NCBI RefSeq assembly: GCF_008935075.1
Contig: NZ_CP044545.1
Coordinates: forward strand, 2,135,501-2,199,500
Direction of reading: 5' to 3'
Source: Pradoshia sp. D12
GTDB taxonomy: Bacteria > Bacillota > Bacilli > Bacillales > Pradoshiaceae
Length of the DNA stretch: 64,000 nucleotides
Part shown: positions 1 to 8,586 of the stretch, piece after piece
How the letters are laid out: the number at the start of each line of letters is the position of its first letter
Position numbering within the stretch: the stretch's first letter is position 1
Made by a program: the position numbers and the translations under genes
Notes under the pieces: model-generated
What the model saw: the letters and a program-made list of their open reading frames with translations, nothing else
Told to the model about the DNA's origin: nothing
The model's database searches: none

Positions 1-683
1 TCAGATACATTTTGAAAAAGTGTGATATACCCCTGTTTACCATTTTCTAAATCATACTTCGACAGACGTACCATATAATGTTCGGATTGAAAAACCATTG
101 GAAAATGAGCTTCCATTTTCTCGGAAAAGTGATCTAATTGAGGGATATAAATCTCGAGGTTCTCATTGATGAGTGATGAATAAGGGATTCCAATCATCTC
201 AGTGATTTTTTCATTCACAAAGATAATTTGATTTTTTCCATCTGTCATAATGGCTCCCAAATTGGATGTTTGTAAAACTTTTTCAAGCTGTTCTTTTAAT
301 AATTTCGTTTCTCTCACGTAATTCATAACCGCATTTGTTTTTGTAAAAATACCTACAGGTGCACCCTGTTTGTTCACAACAATCCCCGTGCCAACCCTGC
401 TTTTTGATATTAACTTTTCCAATAGTTCAGCATTCACATCCTCCAAAACCGTTCCTACATCTTTTTTGATATACTCACTGATTGTCGTATCTTTTGAAAC
501 ATCAGTCAGAATCATTTGGTACAATGAACTTCTTGTAAATACGCCAATCAGTTTACCTGAACTGTTTGTCACCGGGATTGTATTCCACTTTTGCTTGTAC
601 ATGATAGATAGCGCTTCCATCAATGTGTTCGTTGGTGATAAACAATGTTCGAGCGGACTCATAATTTCTTTAACGGGCTTTAT
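1..683 (-). CDS. CBS-CBS-PAS regulator, probable sigma-54 activator (3' end outside window)
   Basis: Translated from the reverse strand, this partial gene encodes two CBS domains (about residues 1-120, beginning KPVKEIMSPLEHCLSP) followed by a PAS domain (LGAIMTDGKNQIIFVNEKI). It is cut at the window edge, so an AAA+ sigma-54-interaction domain and a helix-turn-helix are expected but not visible. CBS-PAS-AAA+ regulators are a known class of bacterial enhancer-binding protein, and sigma-54-type promoters precede two nearby transcription units, so the activator role is an inference from context. A GGGGGA ribosome binding site lies 7 bases before an ATA codon (683-681) which keeps the first CBS strand. 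The first in-frame ATG (662) has no good ribosome binding site and would remove that strand. ATA is therefore the annotated, unusual start. Confidence 0.75.
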   Translation of the reverse strand, partial: MKPVKEIMSPLEHCLSPTNTLMEALSIMYKQKWNTIPVTNSSGKLIGVFTRSSLYQMILTDVSKDTTISEYIKKDVGTVLEDVNAELLEKLISKSRVGTGIVVNKQGAPVGIFTKTNAVMNYVRETKLLKEQLEKVLQTSNLGAIMTDGKNQIIFVNEKITEMIGIPYSSLINENLEIYIPQLDHFSEKMEAHFPMVFQSEHYMVRLSKYDLENGKQGYITLFQNVS

Positions 684-767
684 AGTTTTCTCCCCCTTTT
701 AGATTCTATATACGTTTTCCACAAATACGTGTAAAACTCCTCTAAATATAGGAAGGGAATAAAAATC

Positions 768-804
768 GGCAAAATCCTTCTCGTTTAAGAATCAGGATTT
801 TGCC
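768..804 (-). terminator. Rho-independent terminator after the R2lox operon
   Basis: The arms GGCAAAATCCT (768-778) and AGGATTTTGCC (794-804) pair perfectly over 11 bp. On the minus strand they are followed by a T-rich stretch. The hairpin separates the acyl-CoA synthetase from the CBS-PAS regulator gene, so the regulator is probably transcribed from its own promoter. Confidence 0.85.
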
Positions 805-820
805 CCACTGAAATCATTTA

Positions 821-2338
821 TTATTTAATAGTATTTTTATCGTAATCTTTTAAAACAGTTTTTAGCATTTTTCCTGTTCCTGATTTCGGTAGTTGGTCAA
901 TAAAACAAATATAATCAGGAACCTTATACTCTGCCAGTCTCTCTTTACAATAGGAAACTACCTCTTCTTCCTGTAACTCTGGTTTTTTCTTTGCTACATA
1001 GGCCACCGTTTTTTCGCCAAAGACCGGATCAGGCCTGCCAATAACGGAACACTCCAAAATATCAGGGTGCGTGTACAATACTTCCTCTAACTCACGCGGG
1101 TAAATATTAAAGCCACCTCTGATGATCATGTCCTTCTTCCGGTCCACAATAAAATGGTATCCATCTTCATCATAATAGGCCAAATCACCAGTATATAACC
1201 ATCCATCTTTAATCGTGTTAATCGTATCATCTTCCTTCTTATAGTAGCCCTTCATCATGTTCGGTCCTCTGAAAATAATCTCCCCTACCGCGTGAGACTC
1301 TACTTCCTCACCTTCCGGGTCAACAATTTTCAAATCGACGCCAGGAATAGGCACTCCAACAGAATTCAATTTTTTAGCCATATCTCGAGGTGTGGTCATT
1401 AGCATAACTGTACTTTCTGTCAGACCATATCCTTCTGATATTTCTACACCAAGTGATTGATTGGTCTTATGGAGGATCTCAGCAGGCAAACTCGCACCAC
1501 CACAACCAGCTGTCCGAAGATGAGAAAAGTCTAAATCTGAAATGGCTGGATTTTGAAGAAAGAAAGCATACATAGTTGGGACGCCCAAGAATATCGAGAT
1601 TTGATAGTTTGATATCTTTTCAAGTGTATCAACAGGATGAAAACGTTCCTCTAAATAAATCGTACTTCCGTGGGCAATCGGCGCTAGGAATCCTTGTAAT
1701 TTGGCATAAGCATGAAAAAGAGGCAATACACAAAGGACCCTGTCTTTTGGCGTTAATTGATTAATGACGGCTGCCGTAATTGTCATCCAATTCAAGTTGG
1801 CATGTGTAATCATGGCTCCCTTTGGATTACCGGTTGTCCCGGATGTATAAATGATTTGCGCGACATCCTCCGCATGAACAGGGGCCACCTTGCTGATAGG
1901 AGATAGAGACTGCAATTCCTGCCAGTCAGTAAATGGATGATTTTCCTCTTCTCCAAAATAATAGATTTCTTTCATCTGTTTAAAGTCATTCATAGAGTTT
2001 TGAATGACAGCGGATGCAGCAACTTCCGTAATTAAATATTCCGATTCCGAATCATTAATAATATAGGTTGTTTCTTTTTCTTTAAAGGTAGGGTTAATGG
2101 GTACGACTGTTGCACCAGTTGCTAATATAGCAAAATACGTAATGATATATTCCGGTCGATTGGTCATCATCAACGCTACTTTTGTCTCCTGAGTAATGCC
2201 TTTATTTTTTAACCCGGCTGCAACACTGAAAATTTGATCTCTCAGCTCTAGATAAGTCATCACTTGTTCCCGGTAATGAATAGCGGACTGATTGGGCAAA
2301 CGCGACACAGTGGACGTAAGCAGTTCAACAATATTCAA
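821..2338 (-). CDS. acyl-CoA synthetase (AMP-forming), last gene of the R2lox operon
   Basis: This 505-residue protein belongs to the ANL superfamily of AMP-forming acyl-CoA synthetases, which activate a carboxylic acid through an acyl-adenylate to its CoA thioester. The phosphate-binding motif YTSGTTGNPKGA, the motif GYGLTE, the hinge region TGDLAYYDEDGYHFIVDRKK and the C-terminal catalytic lysine region PKSGTGKMLK are all present, so it should be active. The chain length of the acid cannot be read from sequence. The start is TTG with AAGGAGGT 9 bases upstream. It lies 44 bases after the alcohol dehydrogenase gene, and its likely role is the last step of the alcohol to aldehyde to acid to acyl-CoA route encoded by this operon. 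Confidence 0.9.
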   Translation of the reverse strand: MNIVELLTSTVSRLPNQSAIHYREQVMTYLELRDQIFSVAAGLKNKGITQETKVALMMTNRPEYIITYFAILATGATVVPINPTFKEKETTYIINDSESEYLITEVAASAVIQNSMNDFKQMKEIYYFGEEENHPFTDWQELQSLSPISKVAPVHAEDVAQIIYTSGTTGNPKGAMITHANLNWMTITAAVINQLTPKDRVLCVLPLFHAYAKLQGFLAPIAHGSTIYLEERFHPVDTLEKISNYQISIFLGVPTMYAFFLQNPAISDLDFSHLRTAGCGGASLPAEILHKTNQSLGVEISEGYGLTESTVMLMTTPRDMAKKLNSVGVPIPGVDLKIVDPEGEEVESHAVGEIIFRGPNMMKGYYKKEDDTINTIKDGWLYTGDLAYYDEDGYHFIVDRKKDMIIRGGFNIYPRELEEVLYTHPDILECSVIGRPDPVFGEKTVAYVAKKKPELQEEEVVSYCKERLAEYKVPDYICFIDQLPKSGTGKMLKTVLKDYDKNTIK

Positions 2339-2382
2339 AAAATAACTACCTCCTTAAAAACTGGAATCTATATATCAACCTA

Positions 2383-3585
2383 TTAAACAATCACCTTAGC
2401 CCATAAAACCTCTCGGCAAACCTGCTCAATGACTTCATTCGGTATACGATATGTCTGACCGGATGGATCATTTTGAATAGCTGATATAAGCTCCGGTATC
2501 TCTGCAGAGTTTATGTTAAATTCCGAAAAATCATCCGGTAAGTTTACAGCTCTACGAAGAGCGACAATTTCATCAATACATTGCTGCAAACACTCTTCCT
2601 CAGTATTAGCAATATCCTTAATACCAAGTGCCTGAGCAAATTCTTTAATCTTAGGTATATAAAGTGGAGCTAGGTTTTTCATAACACTCGGCATTAAAAC
2701 TGCATTAGCCAGACCATGTGGAATTCCATACTTTGCACCCAGGGCATGGGCCATATTATGGATAGGCATTTCGGCAAAAGCTAAGACAAAACTTGTTATA
2801 GCCATAGCGCTCGCCTGGAGCATATTGGCGCGCGCTGCAATATTGTTCCCTTCATGTACAGCTGTTTCCAAATTGGCTCGAATTAGTTTAGCAGAATGGA
2901 GTGCAAATGCATCTCCCATAGTATTTGAGTTATTGGAAAAATACCCTTCCACAGCATGAGTCAAGGCATCCAATCCAGTAAAAGCAGTAACTTTAGCCGG
3001 TAAGCCGACGGTTAACTCAGGATCAAGAATCGCGATATCTGAATTGATAAATGGATGGAGCAAATTACACTTCACTCCTAATTGTTCATTATAAACAACC
3101 GAAATACCCGATATTTCGGCGCCTGTTCCAGCTGTTGTCGCAATCGAAATATGAGGTATGCCCATATGCTGAGCCTCTGGCCAAACTTCTATGACATTTC
3201 CATTCAAGGCATGTTCAATTTTGTCCACTTTTTTATGAAGACACCATTTGATTGTTTTCGCCGTGTCCATGACCGAACCACCACCGATGGCAATAATAGA
3301 GTCTCCATTACATTGTTTAAAATAGTGCAGACCATTATTAATATTGGAAGATTTAGCATCCTGAGTAACATCGTCAAATACTCCCGCCAGCTGTATGCCA
3401 GGCACCATTTCAAATAAACGCTGTATTTTTTTCGTCAGTCCAGCCTGGGTTAACCCTTTATCGGAAAATAAAACCGGACGTTTACCACCCAATGACTGAA
3501 TTAAGTCTGGAATAAGTATATGCGACCCTGCTCCATTCTTAATGATTGATCGATGGATAAATTCATAATACGAAGTAACCTTCAT
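2383..3585 (-). CDS. iron-containing alcohol dehydrogenase
   Basis: This 400-residue protein is a group III (iron-activated) NAD(P)-dependent alcohol dehydrogenase. The dinucleotide-binding GGGSVMDTAK sits at about residues 101-110. The metal-site segments are TGLDALTHAVEGY and HNMAHALGAKYGIPHG, whose Asp and His residues are the family's iron ligands. Members interconvert primary alcohols and aldehydes; the exact substrate is not visible. It sits 35 bases downstream of the aldehyde dehydrogenase and 44 upstream of the acyl-CoA synthetase. This context suggests it oxidises an alcohol made by the R2lox oxidase. The ATG is preceded by GGGGAG. Confidence 0.9.
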   Translation of the reverse strand: MKVTSYYEFIHRSIIKNGAGSHILIPDLIQSLGGKRPVLFSDKGLTQAGLTKKIQRLFEMVPGIQLAGVFDDVTQDAKSSNINNGLHYFKQCNGDSIIAIGGGSVMDTAKTIKWCLHKKVDKIEHALNGNVIEVWPEAQHMGIPHISIATTAGTGAEISGISVVYNEQLGVKCNLLHPFINSDIAILDPELTVGLPAKVTAFTGLDALTHAVEGYFSNNSNTMGDAFALHSAKLIRANLETAVHEGNNIAARANMLQASAMAITSFVLAFAEMPIHNMAHALGAKYGIPHGLANAVLMPSVMKNLAPLYIPKIKEFAQALGIKDIANTEEECLQQCIDEIVALRRAVNLPDDFSEFNINSAEIPELISAIQNDPSGQTYRIPNEVIEQVCREVLWAKVIV

Positions 3586-3620
3586 CTTATCTCCCCATTC
3601 CTATTAGTTTTAAAAGAATG

Positions 3621-5138
3621 CTAGAATATCAGCCCTAAAGCTGCCCGTTGTTCATTTTCATTTGTAAGTGCGGTTATGATACTTTTCAGCTCTGTATACT
3701 CATTGAAAACCTGACTTCCCAATTCACGTCCAAGCCCGCTTTGTTTATAACCGCCGAATGGGGCATCATTTCTGAATGCGTGCCATTCATTAATCCAAAT
3801 TGTCCCTGCCCTAAGCTGCGTGGCAATTTCGTTTGCTTTTACGACATCACGTGACCATACTCCTGCTGTTAATCCATAAATCGTATCATTTGCGATTTCA
3901 ATAGCTTCTTCCACTGTTGAATACTTCATCACACACAGAACTGGTCCAAAGATTTCTTCCCGGGCTATTTTCATATCATTTGTGACATCTGCAAAAATAG
4001 TAGGCTCAATAAAATATCCTTGATCAAGTCCCGGTCCTTCTGCTTTTTTACCACCACAAACAAGACGTGCTCCTTCTTCTAAACCGGAGTCTATATAGCC
4101 CAAAATTTTATTCATTTGTATTTCTGAAATAACCGGACCCATACCTGTATTTGGATCAAGCGGATGACCCAGTTTAATTTTTGCACTCATTGCAACTAAC
4201 TGTTCAACGACAGTATCATACATGGATTCATGAACAAGGACACGCGTACTTGCTTCACAAACTTGACCAGCGTGGAAAAATACGCCAAGCAAAATACCTG
4301 GTATGGCCACTTCTAAATCAGCATCTGGAAGTACAATTGCAGGTGCCTTCCCGCCAAGCTCGAGCGTAACTTTTTTCACACCTGAAGAGGCTAACTCCAT
4401 GATTTTCTTTCCTGTTTCAGTTGAACCTGTGAACGCAATCTTCTCCACATCCAGATGTGTCACAAGCGCCTCTCCTACCTCTGAACCTGATCCGGTAATG
4501 ACATTGAAAACTCCTTTAGGAAGACCTGCTTCGACAGCAATCTCTGCTAATTTCAATGTGCCAAGCGGAGTATCTGATGCTGGCTTAACGATAATGGAAT
4601 TCCCCATGGCAATTGCAGGTGCAACCTTCCACATTGCCAATACAAGAGGAAAATTAAACGGTGTAATAGCTGCTACGACCCCTAATGGTTCCCGAACTAA
4701 CTGGGCTCTGTTTGCTCCGAACATTTGCTTTACAGGCAATGCCTCCACAAACTCATATTCAAGAGACATGCTGGCTGTTTGCTGGAGAGAGAGGATAAGC
4801 TGCATAATATCTGCCCCGCCAATTTTACGCAGGGTGGCTCCCGTACTGATTCCCTCCAAATAGATTAACTCCTGTGCATAATCCTTGATTTTACCGGCAA
4901 AACGCATCATAATTTGCGCTCTCTCTGCTTGTGTTTTCCTTGACCATATACCTGATTCAAAAACTTCTTTTGCATTTAGGACAGCTTTATTCACGTCATC
5001 TTTTGTACCTTTAGGGACTTTAGCAATTACTTCGGATGTAGCTGGATTTATGACATCGAACATTTCTCCCGTAGAGCCTGGTGTCCATTCTCCACCAATA
5101 AATTGTGCAAATTCCTGAACCTTCACGTCTGTACTCAT
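3621..5138 (-). CDS. NAD(P)-dependent aldehyde dehydrogenase
   Basis: This 505-residue protein is a full-length member of the aldehyde dehydrogenase superfamily, which oxidises aldehydes to carboxylic acids. Visible catalytic features are Asn162 in TPFNFP, Glu260 in TLELGGK and the nucleophile Cys294 in GQVCEASTR. The Rossmann segment FTGSTETGKKI is near residue 236. The start ATG has a good AAAGGGAGG site. It is 29 bases downstream of the R2lox gene and 35 bases upstream of the alcohol dehydrogenase, in one transcription unit. In this context it probably supplies the acid that the acyl-CoA synthetase activates. The preferred aldehyde is unknown. Confidence 0.92.
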   Translation of the reverse strand: MSTDVKVQEFAQFIGGEWTPGSTGEMFDVINPATSEVIAKVPKGTKDDVNKAVLNAKEVFESGIWSRKTQAERAQIMMRFAGKIKDYAQELIYLEGISTGATLRKIGGADIMQLILSLQQTASMSLEYEFVEALPVKQMFGANRAQLVREPLGVVAAITPFNFPLVLAMWKVAPAIAMGNSIIVKPASDTPLGTLKLAEIAVEAGLPKGVFNVITGSGSEVGEALVTHLDVEKIAFTGSTETGKKIMELASSGVKKVTLELGGKAPAIVLPDADLEVAIPGILLGVFFHAGQVCEASTRVLVHESMYDTVVEQLVAMSAKIKLGHPLDPNTGMGPVISEIQMNKILGYIDSGLEEGARLVCGGKKAEGPGLDQGYFIEPTIFADVTNDMKIAREEIFGPVLCVMKYSTVEEAIEIANDTIYGLTAGVWSRDVVKANEIATQLRAGTIWINEWHAFRNDAPFGGYKQSGLGRELGSQVFNEYTELKSIITALTNENEQRAALGLIF

Positions 5139-5167
5139 CCTATATCCTCCCTTTTCTACCTATTTTC

Positions 5168-6040
5168 TTACTCAAAAATAACTTCAGTTTCATGAATTTC
5201 TTCCAGCGTTTTCTCCTGGGCACGTGATAGTACCTCAATCCGAGCACTCAATTGTTTTAGCGCATATTCCATTGCTTTTCCTTCCTCGATACCGAGACTT
5301 GTCACTTTTTCCCCATCTTCCCTGGTTGTCAGCTCATAGGCAATTGGAAGCAACTCCTGGAGTCTTACTTGGACACGATCAAATAACTCGGGCTTTTCAT
5401 GAATCAAGCGCTGAATAAGGAATGTGCCAAATCCAATATGGCGTCCTTCGTCCCTCTTTACATTCCGGATTCCTTCAATAAATCCAGGGAACAAATTCGC
5501 TTTTGATAAAGCTTCATAGAAGAACCAATATCCCGTTTCCGCCAATACACCTTCAGCAAAGATATTGTATGTGACCGCAGCATCCAGCATTGCTTCAGGT
5601 GACTGATCTACGAGTAATCTATTCATTGTCTTAGGGAGGACATCGTCAAATAATTTCCTGTGCCCGGATGTCAGGAGATGGCTGAGATCCTCAGTCACGC
5701 CTATTTCTTCTAAAAATAAACTAAAGAACTCCGCATGCTTAGCTTCTTCAAATAAGAATGTAGATAGGTAAGATTCCTCTTCAAACCATCCTTTTTTGGA
5801 TACAGCCATAATCATCGGCAGGATATCCTCCGAGACAGCTTCCTCCCCGCCAATAAACTGTGCAAATTGAATCAGAACTTCCTGCTGTTGGTCAGGACTT
5901 AGCTTTTTCCAATCCTCTTTATCCTGGCTAAAGTCAATATCAACCGGATTCCATATCCCATGTCTTTTTGCCTTTTGGTATAGCCTATATGGGAGTGAAT
6001 CCTTTTTAATCATTTGTTTGGTAGTTACATATTCACGCAT
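5168..6040 (-). CDS. R2-like ligand-binding oxidase (R2lox), Mn/Fe type
   Basis: This 290-residue ferritin-like protein resembles R2lox enzymes rather than true ribonucleotide reductase R2. All six expected metal ligands are visible: Glu66 (GGEEAV), Glu99 and His102 (EEAKH), Glu163 (FAEGV), Glu198 and His201 (DEGRH). Val69 and Tyr158, corresponding to the residues that form the tyrosine-valine ether crosslink in characterised R2lox proteins, are both kept. No R1 or flavodoxin partner of a reductase is nearby. The start was set at the ATG with AAAGGAGGG seven bases upstream; an ATG 13 codons earlier lacks such a site. It is the first gene of the operon with an aldehyde dehydrogenase, an alcohol dehydrogenase and an acyl-CoA synthetase, behind a sigma-54-type promoter. 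The natural substrate of the family is not established. Confidence 0.88.
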   Translation of the reverse strand: MREYVTTKQMIKKDSLPYRLYQKAKRHGIWNPVDIDFSQDKEDWKKLSPDQQQEVLIQFAQFIGGEEAVSEDILPMIMAVSKKGWFEEESYLSTFLFEEAKHAEFFSLFLEEIGVTEDLSHLLTSGHRKLFDDVLPKTMNRLLVDQSPEAMLDAAVTYNIFAEGVLAETGYWFFYEALSKANLFPGFIEGIRNVKRDEGRHIGFGTFLIQRLIHEKPELFDRVQVRLQELLPIAYELTTREDGEKVTSLGIEEGKAMEYALKQLSARIEVLSRAQEKTLEEIHETEVIFE

Positions 6041-6116
6041 TCGTATCCCTCCTTTAAGAATAATTAGTTTTATTTTCATGGATACTTTTCGTATGTATTC
6101 CCTCCTCCCACCAATA

Positions 6117-6130
6117 ATAAAGCGCTTACA
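6117..6130 (-). promoter_or_regulatory. possible CcpA (cre) site in the R2lox leader
   Basis: On the minus strand the site reads TGTAAGCGCTTTAT, matching 12 of 14 positions of the cre consensus TGWAANCGNTNWCA with the palindromic AAGCGCTT core. It lies between the predicted sigma-54 start point and the R2lox start codon, where a bound CcpA could act as a roadblock. The two mismatches at the end make this a tentative call. Confidence 0.35.
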
Positions 6131-6170
6131 TTATGTTGCATCCACTTGGAACAGCCTTCACTTAACTAAT

Positions 6171-6187
6171 TGCAAGTTCCGTGCCAA
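6171..6187 (-). promoter_or_regulatory. sigma-54 (-24/-12) promoter of the R2lox operon
   Basis: On the minus strand the sequence is TTGGCACGGAACTTGCA, which matches the sigma-54 consensus TGGCAC-N5-TTGCA at every defined position, including the invariant GG and GC at the correct spacing. Transcription should start near 6160, leaving a leader of about 120 bases before the R2lox start codon. A sigma-54 promoter needs an enhancer-binding protein; the CBS-PAS regulator at the left edge is the obvious candidate. Confidence 0.85.
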
Positions 6188-6237
6188 CACACCATCCATG
6201 TGAGAATCAGAAAAATAGTATGGCTTTTATGTAGAAA

Positions 6238-6286
6238 TGATTGATTTCCAAACAACCTTTTTTCCTTGCTGTTTGAATATCAATCA
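6238..6286. promoter_or_regulatory. candidate enhancer (UAS) inverted repeat upstream of the sigma-54 promoter
   Basis: TGATTGATTTCCAAAC (6238-6253) and GTTTGAATATCAATCA (6271-6286) form an inverted repeat with 14 of 16 positions matching. It is centred about 80-90 bases upstream of the -24/-12 element, the usual place for binding sites of sigma-54 activators. The assignment is from position and symmetry only. Confidence 0.45.
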
Positions 6287-6560
6287 TAGGCTTTTTGACC
6301 TGCAGACGGAACTTCTTTACTTAAACTGTAACTTAAAACCTATACATAATATGTTGTAATTTGTAAGCTAACTAAAAAAAGATAGAATAAATCTATCATC
6401 AATTTCCACACTTCTATTCATAGGATTTAATTTTGAAACTATTATTCTTTGGAAACAGTGATACATTACTTCTTTTATTAAGACTTGTTAATTTAGAAAA
6501 AACGATTTCCCATTTAAAATCAATCCATATACATAGCTTAAAAGGTACTTTAAGTAAATA

Positions 6561-6634
6561 ATAAAGCGTGGATTAATAGTAATAGAGCGGATTTAATTAA
6601 TTATTGAGCCGAACTTCAACATAATTGAGCCAAA
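6561..6634. repeat. degenerate 21-bp tandem repeat (4 units), copy A
   Basis: Read on the minus strand, four units of about 21 bases follow each other, each starting with a GGCTCAATTAT- or CGCTCTATTAC-like core. The same unit in the opposite orientation recurs at 22989-23103. The rest of the gap between the R2lox promoter region and the next gene (6287-6848) is AT-rich, and I see no gene in it. Confidence 0.55.
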
Positions 6635-6848
6635 CCACTTTGTAATGATCAAATTAGTGAGAGTATGTGTGAAAAGAAGCCAAATAAGCGCAGATTTTCA
6701 TTTTTGAGATACTTCTATATTTAAGCCACTATAACGATTATTATTCTACCGTGCCTATTAGTATAGATAATTACCCGATAGACACATATAGTTGATCCTT
6801 TTTTCTCCCTTATAAATTAAAATTTAACTAGCAAAGTCGCATAAATAA

Positions 6849-6886
6849 AGGCAGTGATTAGCCACTAAATATGCCTCTCACTGCCT
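6849..6886 (-). terminator. terminator of the second acyl-CoA synthetase gene
   Basis: AGGCAGTGA (6849-6857) pairs with TCACTGCCT (6878-6886). On the minus strand the stem is followed by a T-rich stretch. It lies 24 bases after the stop codon of the upstream gene. Confidence 0.75.
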
Positions 6887-6909
6887 CATGCTCAAATGAC
6901 TGACCTTAT

Positions 6910-8463
6910 CTACTTTTCTGTCTCTAAATATCCCTTTCTAAGGACTGTCTTAACAATTTTCCCAGCTGCGTTTCTTGGCAATGAATCTACGAAATGTACC
7001 AGCTTAGGCTTTTTATAGGATGCCAAATGATTCTGGCAAAAGAGAATGACTTCTTCCTCTGTCATTGTTTCACCAGACTTCAGAACGATATATGCTTGAA
7101 CCACTTCTCCCCATTTTTCATCAACTGCACCGACCACAGCACTTTCAACCACTTTGGCATGCCTATTTAAGACTTGTTCGATTTCGGCTGGATAGATATT
7201 CTCTCCTCCACTAATAATCATATCTTTTTTACGGTCAACGACATAAATAAACCCTTCATCATCCATCCGAACTAAATCCCCGCTATGAAACCATCCTCCA
7301 TGGAATGCCTCTCTTGTTGCCTCTGGATTTTTATAATATTCTTTCATAACGGTTGGTCCACGGTAGACAATTTCACCTACATCCCCGAGCGGAACATCAT
7401 TCATATGGTCATCAACAACCCGGACTTCTACGTTGACCACCGGCTTACCAACGGATGAATTTTTCCTAATAGAGTCCTCTGGCTGAAGACAGGTGGTAAC
7501 TGGGCTCATTTCTGTTTGTCCAAAAGGATCGCGCAGTTTCCCATTTGGAAAATATTTTGTTATCTTCTCTTTCAATAATAGAGAACAGGGTGCACTCCCA
7601 GCGGCACACCTTTCTAATGATGTTAGATCATAGTCTTCAATCGAAGGGAATTCTACAAGCATATGCCACATGGTCGGTGCTAAAAAGATAAAATTAATTC
7701 GCTCTTTCTCGATGGTTTGAAGTACTGCTTCGGGGTTGAATTGTGAATGAATCACGGTAGTTCCATTAATGGGGTATAAAAGAGTTGATAGAGCAGCAAT
7801 GTGAAATAAGGGAGCAACTAATAATTGCTTAAAATTCGAGCTAAGTCCTGCTGTGACGACTTGGTTCATCCCATTCATGCACATATTTTGATGAGTTAAA
7901 ACTGCTCCTTTTGGACGCCCAGTTGTACCTGAAGTATAAATAATAAGCGCACCATCATCACCCGATAATGAATTGCATGGGCGATACGTTGAGGAGCGGT
8001 CATATATTGTCTCATATGGTATATGGGAAGAGGAAGAATCTCCATTCACGATAACTATACTGTCTACAAGCTGAATTTGTGATCGTATCGACTCAATCAC
8101 AGGTAAAAAAACGTGATCAACAAATAATATTTTACACTCAGATTGCCCTATGATATATGCTAGCTCATCTTTTGTGAGGCGAAAATTTATTGGAACTCCC
8201 AATGCTCCCACCAATGAGGTGGCAAAGAAAACATCAATAAAAGGAAGTCCATTCAAGAGCATAAATCCAACCTTATCCTGATATCCTATTCCATTTTCCT
8301 GCAACCAACCCGCTAAGTGGGTTGCTCTTTTCTCTGCCTCACGATAGGTCCGTCTCTCACTGCCAAATATGTATGCCTCTCTCTCATGAGCTGTGTGTGC
8401 TGACCTGCGTAGATACTCTCCGATCAACAATGATCTGGATAAATCCAAATTAGATGTCGTCAC
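6910..8463 (-). CDS. second acyl-CoA synthetase (AMP-forming)
   Basis: This 517-residue AMP-forming synthetase of the ANL superfamily carries the motif YTSGTTGRPKGAVLTH, the GQTEMSP region, the hinge segment SGDLVRMDDEGFIYVVDRKK and the C-terminal lysine motif RNAAGKIVK. It is a different paralogue from the one at 821-2338, with clearly divergent sequence. The start is GTG with GGAGGG 6 bases upstream. It is monocistronic, lying between a sigma-54-type promoter and a terminator, and is probably co-regulated with the R2lox operon. It may activate a related acid in the same pathway; chain-length specificity cannot be told from sequence. Confidence 0.9.
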   Translation of the reverse strand: MTTSNLDLSRSLLIGEYLRRSAHTAHEREAYIFGSERRTYREAEKRATHLAGWLQENGIGYQDKVGFMLLNGLPFIDVFFATSLVGALGVPINFRLTKDELAYIIGQSECKILFVDHVFLPVIESIRSQIQLVDSIVIVNGDSSSSHIPYETIYDRSSTYRPCNSLSGDDGALIIYTSGTTGRPKGAVLTHQNMCMNGMNQVVTAGLSSNFKQLLVAPLFHIAALSTLLYPINGTTVIHSQFNPEAVLQTIEKERINFIFLAPTMWHMLVEFPSIEDYDLTSLERCAAGSAPCSLLLKEKITKYFPNGKLRDPFGQTEMSPVTTCLQPEDSIRKNSSVGKPVVNVEVRVVDDHMNDVPLGDVGEIVYRGPTVMKEYYKNPEATREAFHGGWFHSGDLVRMDDEGFIYVVDRKKDMIISGGENIYPAEIEQVLNRHAKVVESAVVGAVDEKWGEVVQAYIVLKSGETMTEEEVILFCQNHLASYKKPKLVHFVDSLPRNAAGKIVKTVLRKGYLETEK

Positions 8464-8586
8464 ATAAATCCCTCCATATTTAAACTTTAATTTATTTGAA
8501 CAAAATCACTTAAATGGTTCAATATGAAATCATCCTCTATGGGGAATTGGCAAGCATCCATTGTATTTTGCCATCACTTACAATAA

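Noticed and set aside
370-702. 110-codon plus-strand frame over the CBS-PAS gene
   Set aside because: It is the antisense shadow of a clear CBS domain gene.
5168-6040. Class I ribonucleotide reductase small subunit
   Set aside because: The protein keeps R2lox-specific residues (Val69, Tyr158, the Glu66/Glu99/His102 pattern) and no large subunit gene is adjacent.
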